Origin: Massilia sp. NR 4-1
Lineage (GTDB): Bacteria > Pseudomonadota > Gammaproteobacteria > Burkholderiales > Burkholderiaceae_D
Assembly: GCF_001191005.1 (NCBI RefSeq)
Contig: NZ_CP012201.1
Coordinates: forward strand, 4,030,001-4,094,000
DNA length: 64,000 nucleotides
Direction of reading: 5' to 3'
The position numbers and the translations under genes were made by a program. Each line of letters opens with the position of its first letter. Position 1 is the stretch's first letter. Below are positions 43,942 to 51,890 of this stretch, piece by piece. Under the pieces are notes generated by a model. That model did no database searches, was not told the origin of the DNA, and was given only the letters and a program-made list of their open reading frames with translations.

Positions 43942-44960
43942 TTTACCTCGATCGGCTGGCGGCCGGCGAAACTGAGCCGGTTGCCGTCGATGGCGGTCAG
44001 GCGCACACCCTTGTATTCATCGCCGGGATAGATGCGCTGGCCATCCATGGTCACGATACTGGCCTGGTTGCCGGTCACGATCTGCCGGATCTGGAAAGGC
44101 AGCATGGTGTCGGCGCCGCCCAGCTCCACATCGATGGGGAAGCTGATGTTATTGGCCTTCACGAATTCGGCGAGGATGCGCCGTAAGCGCAGCGCTTCGT
44201 CCTCATCGAGCGCGGCCTTGATACGCCAGGCGCCGTCGTTCAACTGCAGATCGAGGCGGCGCAGCATGTCGACGTCGGCCAGGCGCTTGCGCAAGGCCTG
44301 GGCCAGCGCCGCCGGGGTGGGCGGTGCCGGCGGCGCTATCGCCACGATGGGCGGCGGTACCGGCGCCGGCGGCGTCTTCGCGCTGATGGCCAGCGTGGCG
44401 ACGCCCGCCAGGGCCGTTCCCGCCAGCGCGGGCAGCAGCATGGCGCGGCTGCGCCGGCGTTTGCGCACAGCAGCAGCGGCGGATGGCGCGCCGCCGCCCA
44501 CCTCCGCCACCGGCGGCGGCATGGCATCCGGTTCCTGCGCCGCCCATTCCGGCTCCTCGTCCGCCCCCTCCCCGGGCGTGGCGGCATCCTCTTCCTGGCA
44601 CTCGTCCGGAACACCCGCCGCGGCCAGCGGCAGGGGCGGCGGCTCCGTCCACGCGGCGCCGGCGGCGGCCAGGCCAATCCAGACGCCGCCCAGGCGCAGG
44701 CAATCGCCGGCCTGCATGGCCTGTTCCGTCAGCAGTGCATCCGATGCGGCGCCACGCAGCTCGCCCTCTTCGGCGGACAGCAGCCAGCCGGCCGCCGTCA
44801 GATGCAGCGCGGCGTGGCGCTCAACCATGCCCGGATCGAGCAGCACCACATCCGCGTCGTCGCTGGCGCCGATCACGTAGTGCTGCTCGCCAAGCGGCAG
44901 GCTGGCGCCACGGTGCAGGCCACTCAGGATGCGCAATTCCAGCCCGGCTTGTTCGCTCAT
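43935..44960 (-). CDS. sctD: T3SS inner-membrane ring protein SctD (HrpQ)
   Basis: The protein has 341 residues. An FHA-like cytoplasmic domain (LHRGASLPLGEQHYVIGASD) begins the protein. An acidic/Pro linker, one membrane helix (LLPALAGTALAGVATLAIS) near residue 175, and a periplasmic BON/ring-building part follow, ending IDGNRLSFAGRQPIEVKW. This is the outer inner-membrane ring. It heads the D-N-O-P-Q-R-S-T-U operon. Confidence 0.9.
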   Translation of the reverse strand: MSEQAGLELRILSGLHRGASLPLGEQHYVIGASDDADVVLLDPGMVERHAALHLTAAGWLLSAEEGELRGAASDALLTEQAMQAGDCLRLGGVWIGLAAAGAAWTEPPPLPLAAAGVPDECQEEDAATPGEGADEEPEWAAQEPDAMPPPVAEVGGGAPSAAAAVRKRRRSRAMLLPALAGTALAGVATLAISAKTPPAPVPPPIVAIAPPAPPTPAALAQALRKRLADVDMLRRLDLQLNDGAWRIKAALDEDEALRLRRILAEFVKANNISFPIDVELGGADTMLPFQIRQIVTGNQASIVTMDGQRIYPGDEYKGVRLTAIDGNRLSFAGRQPIEVKW

Positions 44961-45003
44961 TCTTCATCTCCTCAGGATCCGGCGCCCGATAGCGCCGCCG
45001 TCA

Positions 45004-45032
45004 TGAGTGGAGCGCCGGCCGCCCATGGTTCC
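45004..45032 (-). promoter_or_regulatory. Perfect hrp box upstream of the sctD operon
   Basis: On the minus strand it reads GGAACC-N16-CCACTCA, an exact match. It lies ~44 bases before the sctD start, and 8 bases beyond the stop of the preceding unknown gene. It separates the sctD-U operon from the sctW-V operon. Confidence 0.9.
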
Positions 45033-45040
45033 GCCGCCGT

Positions 45041-45424
45041 TCAGCCGCCCAGATCCGTTTGCAGCAATGCCAGCAGCGGGGCCGAACCGTCTTCGCTGCT
45101 CGTCGCCGGATCGAGCGGATCCCAGTCCGGGTTATCGGCATTCAGCAGCGCGCCGCAGATGAGCGCCAGGGCCAGTTCCGAACGTTCCTCCGCGCGGCCC
45201 TGGCGCTGCCTTGCCGCGCCGCGCAGCATGACCAGATCCATGCCGCCGCCAGGCAGGGGCGACGGCGGGTCGGCGGCGGCCAGCATGCTCTGGGCCGCGT
45301 GCAGCAGGTCGTCCATGCAGCGGCAGGCCTGTTCCTGCAGGCGCCGCAACTCGGCGGCGCGCAAGGGATCGCGCGCCGCCGTCTGCAACGCCGCCATGGC
45401 CTGCGCCTGCGCCTGGCTGCTCAC
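45041..45424 (-). CDS. T3SS-operon protein of unknown function, 127 residues
   Basis: The start is a GTG in a GTGA overlap with the preceding gene. The protein is Ala/Leu/Gln-rich, with an N-terminal helical half (DPLRAAELRRLQEQACRCMDD) and an acidic C-terminal half. There is no signal or membrane segment. Nothing in the known hrp orders occupies this position between sctV and sctD. A chaperone or secreted regulator is possible. Confidence 0.65.
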   Translation of the reverse strand: MSSQAQAQAMAALQTAARDPLRAAELRRLQEQACRCMDDLLHAAQSMLAAADPPSPLPGGGMDLVMLRGAARQRQGRAEERSELALALICGALLNADNPDWDPLDPATSSEDGSAPLLALLQTDLGG

Positions 45425-45930
45425 GCCTTCTCCTGCGGCGCCGCGGCATGCCCGGTCTTCGGCTTCAGATGCGCCTGCCCTTCATCCGGCTGGACCGCTT
45501 CGCCGCTTTCGCTCTTGCCTGGCAAAGCCGGCATATCCTCTTCCTCCCCCTGGGCATCCACTGCCTGGGCGTCCAGCAGCGCCAGGCTGTTTTTTTCTCC
45601 CGCCTCCATCAGCATGCGCGCAATGGCGCAGGTGGCATCCAGCGCGGCCATGGCCATGCCGATCTGACTGAAGACCGGCAAATGGCCCCGCAGCAGACCC
45701 ATGATATTTTGATGCAGCGCCTGCGCCTGCGCGGCGCCTGCGCAAAAGCGTTCCAGATTGGCGCACAAGCGGGCCGGCTGGAAGTTGCTCAGCTGCTTGC
45801 CGATTTGCGCGCGCAGCGCGCCGGAGCGGCTATGCGCCAATGGCGCCGCCTCGCGGGTGGTGGCGGCCAGCGCCGCGCCGGCGTTGCCGATGGCCGAGGC
45901 GATGCCGCCGGATAAGCGGTTAATTGTCAT
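45421..45930 (-). CDS. T3SS-operon protein of unknown function, 169 residues
   Basis: The start ATG has GGAGACG nearby. The protein is helical with a weak hydrophobic region (VFSQIGMAMAALDATCAIAR) around residues 87-107 and an acidic, Pro/Gln-rich tail. It has the character of a translocator or secreted protein, or a LcrG/LcrR-like accessory, but I recognise no family. It lies between sctV and sctD, as lcrR does after lcrD in Yersinia, which is only positional. Confidence 0.65.
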   Translation of the reverse strand: MTINRLSGGIASAIGNAGAALAATTREAAPLAHSRSGALRAQIGKQLSNFQPARLCANLERFCAGAAQAQALHQNIMGLLRGHLPVFSQIGMAMAALDATCAIARMLMEAGEKNSLALLDAQAVDAQGEEEDMPALPGKSESGEAVQPDEGQAHLKPKTGHAAAPQEKA

Positions 45931-45969
45931 TGCACGTCTCCTTCAATCTTGCGGTGCAGGTTCCCTGCT

Positions 45970-48057
45970 TCAGGCCTCGATCATGCCGACCGGCTGGATT
46001 TTCAAATGCTGCGTCAGTTCCGAGAACGCGAACACCGGCACCGGGAAGAATTCCTCCTCGATCAGCTTGCGCACGGAGCGGCGGATATCGGCCGCCGTCA
46101 CCAGCACCGGCGGCGCCACCGGCGAGCTGACGCTGTTCGACAGCTCGCCCAGGCGGTTCAGGATCATCTGTTCGGTTTCCGGCTCGATGTCGAGATAACT
46201 GCCCTGGCTGGTCTGGCGCATGGCGTTGCGCAGCAGGTCTTCCAGTTCGGGCGACAGCAGGATCACTTCAATCAAGCCGTTGCGCGCCACTTCGAAGCAC
46301 AGCTGCCGTTTCAGGGCCAGCCGCACATAATCGGCGATCACGTCCGGGTCGCGCTCTCTGGGCGCCCAGTCCAGCGTGGTTTCCAGCAGCAGGCGGGCAT
46401 TGCGCAGCGAAACGCCTTCGCGTGTCAGGCGCTGCACCACCTCGGTCAGGCGCGGCAAGGTCACGGCTTTCCCCACTTCCTTGCCCAGCTCCGGATAGCG
46501 GCGCTCGGCCCAGCGCGTAAAGCGGATCACCTCATTCACGCCGACGAACATCTGGCAATTGCGCAGCATCTCCACTTCGATATCGCCGGAGAAGACCGCT
46601 TCCCAGCGCTGGTACTGGACGCCGGCGGCGGCCAGCGCCGCCTCGTCCTCGATGCGCACCCAGTTGCGCTGGCGGCGCGAACCGGCGATGAGCGCCGCTT
46701 GCGCGCTAAAGCCCAGTTCCTCCAGACGGGCGGCCGCCTCCTGGGTCACGCCCCAGCCGAGGCGGATCTCTTCGTCCACCAGCGGCACTTCGGCCATCAG
46801 GAACAATACCCGGCCTTCCGGCACGGTGGCGTGGAAATCGAATTCGATCGGCTTCAGGTCTGGAATGCCGCGCCGCTCCAGCATGCCGTTGCGCATGACG
46901 CGCACGGCGACGCGGATGGCCTCCGCTTCCGGCGTGCCGCGCATCGATTCCGGCATGCGCAGGATGAAGGGCGTGGTGGCGGAAAAATTGGTCAGATCGA
47001 CGATGCTGGCATTCTGCCTTTCCTTTTCCACGTTCGCCCTTTCGCGCTCGGCATCGGCCAGCGGTTTCAGAATACCCACCAGGCCGGAGACGGCCAGGCC
47101 CAGGGCCAGGATCAGGAATACGGCCATCGGCATGCCGGGAATCACGCTGAACAACAGCATGATCGCGGCCGTGGTCAGCAAGGCCTTCGGCTCCTTGAAC
47201 AACTCGGCCACGATGTCCTGGCCGATATTGGTTTTCTCGCCGTCGCCGTCGCCGCCGACGCGGGTGGTGATCATGCCGGCGCCGAGCGAAATCAGCAGCG
47301 CCGGAATCTGGGCGATCAGCGCATCGCCGATGGTCAGGATGGAATACACCTGCATGGCCTGCCCGGCATCCATGCCGCGCTGCACGATGCCGATGGAAAT
47401 GCCGCCCACCAGATTAATGGCCACGATGCAGATGCCGGCAATGGCGTCGCCCTTGACGAACTTCATGGCGCCGTCCATGGCGCCGTGCAACTGGCTCTCC
47501 TGGCCCAGATGGGCGCGTTTTTCCTTGGCTTCCTCCGCCGTCAGCAGGCCGGCGCGCAAATCGCTGTCGATCGACATCTGCTTGCCCGGCATCGCATCGA
47601 GCGAGAAGCGGGCCGACACTTCGGAGACGCGCTCCGAACCCTTGGTGATGACGATGAACTGCACCACGGTCAGGATCAGGAAGATCACCAGCCCGACCAC
47701 CAGATTGCCGCCCACCACGAAATTGCCGAAGGTTTCGACAATGTGGCCGGCATCGGCTTCCAGCAGGATCAGGCGCGTGGTCGAGACGGAGATGGCGAGC
47801 CGGAACAAGGTGGTCAGCAGCAGCACGGCGGGGAAGGTCGAGAATGCCGTCGGCCCGGGCATATACATGGCGACGATCACGATCAGGGCCGAGGCCCCGA
47901 GGCTGCAGGCGATCAGGATGTCGAGCAGCCAGACGGGCATCGGCAGCGCCAGCATGAAGACAATGCCGATCACCAGGCCGGCTGCGAACAGCTCGGCGCG
48001 TTTGGCGAGCTTTGCCGCGATCCCGTTCAGGAACAATACAATGGCCATCGACTGCAT
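45970..48057 (-). CDS. sctV: T3SS export gate protein SctV (HrcV)
   Basis: The protein has 695 residues. Eight or so membrane helices occupy the first 320, with the conserved FHIPEP-family signatures: RFSLDAMPGKQMSIDSDLRA and GMDAGQAMQVYSILTIGDAL. The C-terminal cytoplasmic domain forms the nonameric ring. AAGGAAA precedes the ATG. It follows sctY by 9 bases. This is the most conserved component and fixes the identity of the cluster. Confidence 0.96.
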   Translation of the reverse strand: MQSMAIVLFLNGIAAKLAKRAELFAAGLVIGIVFMLALPMPVWLLDILIACSLGASALIVIVAMYMPGPTAFSTFPAVLLLTTLFRLAISVSTTRLILLEADAGHIVETFGNFVVGGNLVVGLVIFLILTVVQFIVITKGSERVSEVSARFSLDAMPGKQMSIDSDLRAGLLTAEEAKEKRAHLGQESQLHGAMDGAMKFVKGDAIAGICIVAINLVGGISIGIVQRGMDAGQAMQVYSILTIGDALIAQIPALLISLGAGMITTRVGGDGDGEKTNIGQDIVAELFKEPKALLTTAAIMLLFSVIPGMPMAVFLILALGLAVSGLVGILKPLADAERERANVEKERQNASIVDLTNFSATTPFILRMPESMRGTPEAEAIRVAVRVMRNGMLERRGIPDLKPIEFDFHATVPEGRVLFLMAEVPLVDEEIRLGWGVTQEAAARLEELGFSAQAALIAGSRRQRNWVRIEDEAALAAAGVQYQRWEAVFSGDIEVEMLRNCQMFVGVNEVIRFTRWAERRYPELGKEVGKAVTLPRLTEVVQRLTREGVSLRNARLLLETTLDWAPRERDPDVIADYVRLALKRQLCFEVARNGLIEVILLSPELEDLLRNAMRQTSQGSYLDIEPETEQMILNRLGELSNSVSSPVAPPVLVTAADIRRSVRKLIEEEFFPVPVFAFSELTQHLKIQPVGMIEA

Positions 48058-48066
48058 ATGCTTTCC

Positions 48067-48372
48067 TTATGCCGGCTGGCGCCGTTTAATCAGATCGAGA
48101 CAGGACGCCAGCGGCCCTGTCGCATTGCCGCTTCCGCCTTGCGCCAGGCCGTAGGCCGCGCGCAGGACGTTCAGATCGGCCGGATAGCCCAGTTCCACGC
48201 CCGCGAAGCCGGCCAGCAGCAGCAGGTGCCGTTCGCCCGGCCACAGGCCGAGGCAGGCGCGCGCCAGCGCATAGGCGTCTTCATGCTGCATGGCGCCGAT
48301 GTGCCCCCATACCAGGCCGATCGCCGCCGTCAGCTCTCCCGCCATCGCCGTGTTCTTCCTGCTCCCTTGCAT
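48067..48372 (-). CDS. sctY: SctY-like T3SS chaperone (YscY family)
   Basis: The start ATG has AAGGAG 6 bases ahead and gives 101 residues. A helical repeat layout (YALARACLGLWPGERHLLLL; AGFAGVELGYPADLNVLRAA) is TPR-like, as in YscY. The order X-Y-V matches yscX-yscY-lcrD of Yersinia. It would escort SctX to SctV. Its 5' end overlaps sctX by 92 bases. Confidence 0.7.
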   Translation of the reverse strand: MQGSRKNTAMAGELTAAIGLVWGHIGAMQHEDAYALARACLGLWPGERHLLLLAGFAGVELGYPADLNVLRAAYGLAQGGSGNATGPLASCLDLIKRRQPA

Positions 48373-48808
48373 CCTCGTCTCCTTGCGCCAGTTGTAAAGC
48401 CCGGTCCGGCTCGCCGTCGCTGCGCCGCATCTGCTGCCAGCGCAGCCGCATCTGCACCGCCTGCTCCACGATGCGGATCGCATCCAGATACGTGGCGCGC
48501 GCTTCCTGCGGCTGGGCCAGGGCCTGTTCCAGCAGCAGCTTTTGCAGGCCGCGCAGCGGCGGCAGCGGGTTGCCGCGCCAGACCGGATTATCGAAGCTGA
48601 GCGGCGCGCCGATGCTCTGGCTCAGCATCTGCAGCTTGGGATCGGGACCGGGCCCCGGCGGCGGCAGCGATAAGGCTTCTTCGCCAGGCTGCAGCAGGGG
48701 CCGCGACTTCGGCGTCGGCAGGGCCGCGGTCAGGCTGTGGATTTCGGCGGCGTCGTGCAGGCTTTGCTGGCCCAGGCCCGCCACATCATTGGCACGCGTC
48801 CTGATCAC
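48281..48808 (-). CDS. sctX: SctX-like T3SS export protein (YscX family)
   Basis: The start is a GTG in a GTGA overlap with the sycN-like stop, giving 175 residues. A YscX-type body with a Pro-rich N-terminal stretch, then GLQKLLLEQALAQPQEARAT and a helix VEQAVQMRLRWQQMRR. The last ~35 residues look like off-frame sequence (Gly/Asp/Arg-rich) and overlap the sctY start by 92 bases. A nearby frameshift in the DNA would shorten it to the usual YscX size. SctX is a secreted early substrate that, with SctY, binds SctV. Confidence 0.7.
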   Translation of the reverse strand: MIRTRANDVAGLGQQSLHDAAEIHSLTAALPTPKSRPLLQPGEEALSLPPPGPGPDPKLQMLSQSIGAPLSFDNPVWRGNPLPPLRGLQKLLLEQALAQPQEARATYLDAIRIVEQAVQMRLRWQQMRRSDGEPDRALQLAQGDEDAREQEEHGDGGRADGGDRPGMGAHRRHAA

Positions 48809-49137
48809 AGCAGCAGCTCCGCGGCCAAGGCCCAATCGTCTTCATCGAGGGCAGCCGCTTCGCTGTCGGAACAGCGGCGCACCAGATACCAGCTACCGTC
48901 GTTGAACAGGGCCGGCAGCCAGGCGCCGCAGCGGCGCACATCGCTGCCACGGCGGTGCAACAGGGCCGCCGCGCGCAGCGTCCGGCCCGCCGGCAAGCCG
49001 ACGGCCACCAGCGCCCCCTGCCCCTGGGGATAGACGAACAGGCGCAAGCCCTCGTCCGTCGTCGCCGCCGCCACGGCATCATGCAGCCGGGCCTGCGCCA
49101 GCAGATGGGCGCACAGCGTGTTTTCTCCATGATTCAT
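48805..49137 (-). CDS. SycN-like class I T3SS chaperone
   Basis: The protein has 110 residues from an ATG that overlaps the tyeA-like stop (ATGA). The alternation LRLFVYPQGQGALVAVGLPA and the WYLVRRC-type strand fit class I chaperones of the CesT/SycN fold. SycN partners YscB in holding YopN/SctW. The position between TyeA and SctX is exactly that of sycN in Yersinia. Confidence 0.75.
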   Translation of the reverse strand: MNHGENTLCAHLLAQARLHDAVAAATTDEGLRLFVYPQGQGALVAVGLPAGRTLRAAALLHRRGSDVRRCGAWLPALFNDGSWYLVRRCSDSEAAALDEDDWALAAELLL

Positions 49138-49652
49138 GGTCGGCCTCCCCGTGCCATCTGTTTTTCGGCGGCGACGCGCGCCATGATCGACTCGCGCCAT
49201 TGCAGTTCCTGGCGTTCGGCCTTGCTCAGCAAGGTCGGCAACTCGGAGCGGGCACTCTGGGCGTGGCGCTGCAGCTCGTCCAGCAACTCGCGCCGCGTCA
49301 GCAGTTTTTCCGCCGGCCACAGCGTGGTCGGCAAGCTTTCCATCGCCACCCGCAACAGCCCCCAAGCCTGGGAACGGGCGGCGGCACCGAGCCGCCTGGC
49401 GTCGCCGATCTGCCCCATCAGGGCGGGCGCCTTGGCCTTGCCCCAGCCGGTTTCGGCGGCCGTCAGCAACAGCACCGCCAGCGCGGGCACGTCGAGCAAA
49501 GCCACCATCTGCGCCTGGTCGGCCAGATCGCGCCGCAGCGCTTCGGCAATGCCGAATGCCGACTTCACGATGGTAAATGCGCTGGCGTCCGACATCGTCA
49601 GCCAGTAGCGCCCCATGCTGCGCTGCGGATTGCGCCGCAAATCCGATCTCAT
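49134..49652 (-). CDS. TyeA-like T3SS gatekeeper subunit
   Basis: The protein has 172 residues from an ATG with AAAAGGAGG ahead, which is strong. The C-terminal two thirds match the TyeA/HrpJ C-terminal helical pattern (LLLTAAETGWGKAKAPALMG then WGLLRVAMESLPTTLWP). TyeA binds the C terminus of SctW and blocks export until host contact. TyeA is ~92 residues in Yersinia, so this is longer. Confidence 0.75.
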   Translation of the reverse strand: MRSDLRRNPQRSMGRYWLTMSDASAFTIVKSAFGIAEALRRDLADQAQMVALLDVPALAVLLLTAAETGWGKAKAPALMGQIGDARRLGAAARSQAWGLLRVAMESLPTTLWPAEKLLTRRELLDELQRHAQSARSELPTLLSKAERQELQWRESIMARVAAEKQMARGGRP

Positions 49653-49663
49653 GCCGCCTCCTT

Positions 49664-50461
49664 TTAAAATCCGGTCATCATGCGCGAACGCAGGCTGTCC
49701 ATCGCCGACATGCAGTGTTCGGCGCCGAAATTGCGTATCAGGGCTTTGAGCATGGTCAGCGCCGTCAGCGGCGCATCCTGGTTGCCCTTCTGTTTTGCGC
49801 CGATCAGGAAGCGCATCTCGCGCGTCGACGGCAGCGGTTCGCTGTCGGCCATGACTTCCAGCGCGCCATGCAGGTCCTCGGTTTCCTGCAAGGCCTTGCG
49901 CAAGGCACCCGAGCTGCGCTGCATCATGTCGCTCATCATTTCATTGAGCGCGCCTTTCAGGTTCTTTTTCTTATAGGCGCTCAAGCCATCCAGGCCATCG
50001 ACATCGCGCGCGGCCTCCAGCAAAGCGTTATAGCTCTGCACCGGATCGAAGCGCTCGGCCAGCATGGCTTCGGCGGCGGCGCGGCCATCCTGGCTGCTGT
50101 CCTGGCGCAGCAGGTCGAGCGTGCGGCGCACCGGCTGCCAGTCGTCGCGCTCGTCGTCGTCGCTGTCCTCCTTCGATTGCACCTGCGTGGCCTTGCCGCT
50201 TTGCTGCGTGCGCGGCCTTTCGCGCGGCTGCGGGCGCGGCGCCGGGCGCGGGCCGGTCGATGAATGACGCTGCGCCAGGGATTTTTTCTGGTAGTGCAAG
50301 TCGCGCATGCCGGCTTCGGCGTCGATCGCCTCCTGCGGCTTCAGTTCGACCATCGCCTGCCCGGCGGCACGAACCGGACGCGGTAGCGGCGTCTGGCCCA
50401 CCAAGGGCAGCGGCAACTCCTGCGGAGCGGGGGTATAGGTGTTTTGCTGTACGCTTTTCAT
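49664..50461 (-). CDS. sctW: T3SS gatekeeper SctW (HrpJ / YopN family)
   Basis: The protein has 265 residues. The low-complexity N terminus (GPRPAPRPQPRERPRTQQSG) is typical of a chaperone-bound secretion signal. The HrpJ-type helical core covers about 120-265 (GLSAYKKKNLKGALNEMMSD; LTMLKALIRNFGAEHCM). It heads the gatekeeper operon. The hrp box lies only ~7 bases upstream of the ATG, so either the mRNA is leaderless or the true start is further in (for example the ATG at 50356). Confidence 0.85.
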   Translation of the reverse strand: MKSVQQNTYTPAPQELPLPLVGQTPLPRPVRAAGQAMVELKPQEAIDAEAGMRDLHYQKKSLAQRHSSTGPRPAPRPQPRERPRTQQSGKATQVQSKEDSDDDERDDWQPVRRTLDLLRQDSSQDGRAAAEAMLAERFDPVQSYNALLEAARDVDGLDGLSAYKKKNLKGALNEMMSDMMQRSSGALRKALQETEDLHGALEVMADSEPLPSTREMRFLIGAKQKGNQDAPLTALTMLKALIRNFGAEHCMSAMDSLRSRMMTGF

Positions 50462-50467
50462 GCAGGA

Positions 50468-50496
50468 TCAGTGGCGCGCAAAGCCTGCCTGGTTCC
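50468..50496 (-). promoter_or_regulatory. Perfect hrp box upstream of the sctW operon
   Basis: On the minus strand it reads GGAACC-N16-CCACTGA, an exact match to the HrpL consensus. It serves sctW, the tyeA-like and sycN-like genes, sctX, sctY, sctV and two unknown genes. Confidence 0.92.
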
Positions 50497-50671
50497 GCAC
50501 CGCACGGCACCGGCGGCGGGCGCTTTCCTCAACTTTTTTCAAAGTCTCATCAATGTTCAAGGAAGTACGACAGCGCGCCTGACGCCTGCTATCTTGAGCC
50601 GGACTAAGCCAGGACTGGCCATGCGGCCATGCCCTGTCCTCCAATCCATTCAAGACCCATGGGAGATTCTC

Positions 50672-51283
50672 ATGCTTCAGACCATGTTCGCTGCCACCGA
50701 AACCCTGCACGTCCGCCACGCCGGCGCGGCGCCCGTGAGCGCCAGGATATACAGCCTGCACGACCAGCCCGCCGCCGCAACGCGCAGCATCGATCTGGAG
50801 CAGCTGTATGCCAAGCACCGCGTGCATCTGCTGCGCTTTGTGCAGCGCTACCTGGGCAACCAGAGCGATGCCGAGGATGTGGTGCAAAATACCTTCGTGG
50901 AAGCGATGCGCTGCGTCGATCACTTTTCCGGCCTGTCGAAACCGTCCACCTGGCTGTTCGGCATTGCGCTGAACCTGGCGCGCAACCAGGTGCGCCGCAA
51001 TTGCGCCGACCGTTACGAGGAAGTCGACGACAGTTTTCTGGAACAGATCGTCGACAGCCATGCCGACCCCGCCCTGCAATGCGAGCTGCACCAGATGGCC
51101 GGCCTGGTCGACGCCCTGCTCGCCGATCTGCCGGCACCGATCCGGCATACGTTTGAAGCGGTGCTCGATGGGGAAATGAGTTATGACGCCGCCGCCAAGG
51201 AACTGGGCATCCCGATCGGCACCGTGCGTTCGCGGGTGTCGCGGGTGCGCGCGGCGGCGCGCCGGCAGTGCGGCCTGGATTAA
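50672..51283 (+). CDS. hrpL: HrpL-like ECF sigma factor
   Basis: The protein has 203 residues from an ATG with GGGAG ahead; upstream in-frame ATGs lie in the gap and are unsupported. Sigma region 2 (SDAEDVVQNTFVEAMRCVDH) and region 4 (YDAAAKELGIPIGTVRSRVS) are intact, and no 1.1 region is present, so it is a group 4 sigma factor. It is divergent from the sctW operon. The hrp boxes across this window are the promoter type HrpL recognises. Assignment as HrpL is by context, since ECF factors are hard to tell apart. A binding site for its own regulator was not identified. No hrpR/hrpS or hrpX/hrpY genes are nearby. Confidence 0.85.
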   Translation: MLQTMFAATETLHVRHAGAAPVSARIYSLHDQPAAATRSIDLEQLYAKHRVHLLRFVQRYLGNQSDAEDVVQNTFVEAMRCVDHFSGLSKPSTWLFGIALNLARNQVRRNCADRYEEVDDSFLEQIVDSHADPALQCELHQMAGLVDALLADLPAPIRHTFEAVLDGEMSYDAAAKELGIPIGTVRSRVSRVRAAARRQCGLD

Positions 51284-51323
51284 AGTCCTGCGCCAGACCG
51301 GGGCGGGATTTCCGCGCCGGGAA

Positions 51324-51752
51324 TCAACAGGCCGCCGGCTGGTCCAGCAGCATGCCGGCCTGCCAGGCCTGGGCCAGATCGGCCGTGTCGAGCATGGCGT
51401 CCATCACGCTACGCTCATCGCGGAAAGCGGCCAGCGCCATCCTGCGCACAACGATATGGCAGCCTTCATCGGCATGCCACATGCAATCGAAGCCGTCGCC
51501 GCCCATGCCGTGCCGCGCCTGCGCGGCGTAGGCCGACGGCGGCGACCGGGGCAGGCGCACCGAGATATGCAGGCAGTCGCCGCCGGGCCCCGTGTCCACC
51601 GTGGCGCGCGCCACCACGGCACCCAGTTGCAGCTCCAGCACCGGCGGCGCTGCCGCGTCCTGCCCCGCCAGCGCGCATAGCTCCGCCAGGAGCTGCAGGA
51701 GCGCCTGGCGGGAACCATCAAGTGGTCGGCTTGCGGGGGAATCGGATGGCAC
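51324..51752 (-). CDS. Possible T3SS chaperone or accessory protein, 142 residues
   Basis: The start is a GTG with GAAGG ahead. The protein is acidic and contains short strand-like segments (VLELQLGAVVARATVD; CLHISVRLP) that could be a class I chaperone fold, though the match is weak. It is on the same strand as, and 138 bases after, the two methyltransferase genes, and ends 40 bases from the convergent sigma factor gene. It could chaperone a protein from the small-protein operon. Confidence 0.55.
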   Translation of the reverse strand: MPSDSPASRPLDGSRQALLQLLAELCALAGQDAAAPPVLELQLGAVVARATVDTGPGGDCLHISVRLPRSPPSAYAAQARHGMGGDGFDCMWHADEGCHIVVRRMALAAFRDERSVMDAMLDTADLAQAWQAGMLLDQPAAC

Positions 51753-51890
51753 GGGGCGGCCTTCTATCGTCGATGCGCGGGCTGAATGCCGGGCCAGGCC
51801 CGACGCCGGCCGGCACCGGGGTATTTTACCAGCGCGCCGGCGTGCCAGCGCACGGTAGCGGCGAGCGCCGCCGCGCCGGAGCGGCCGTGC

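Noticed and set aside
45949..48600. 883-residue plus-strand ORF
   Set aside because: Antisense shadow of sctV, which is intact and conserved on the minus strand.
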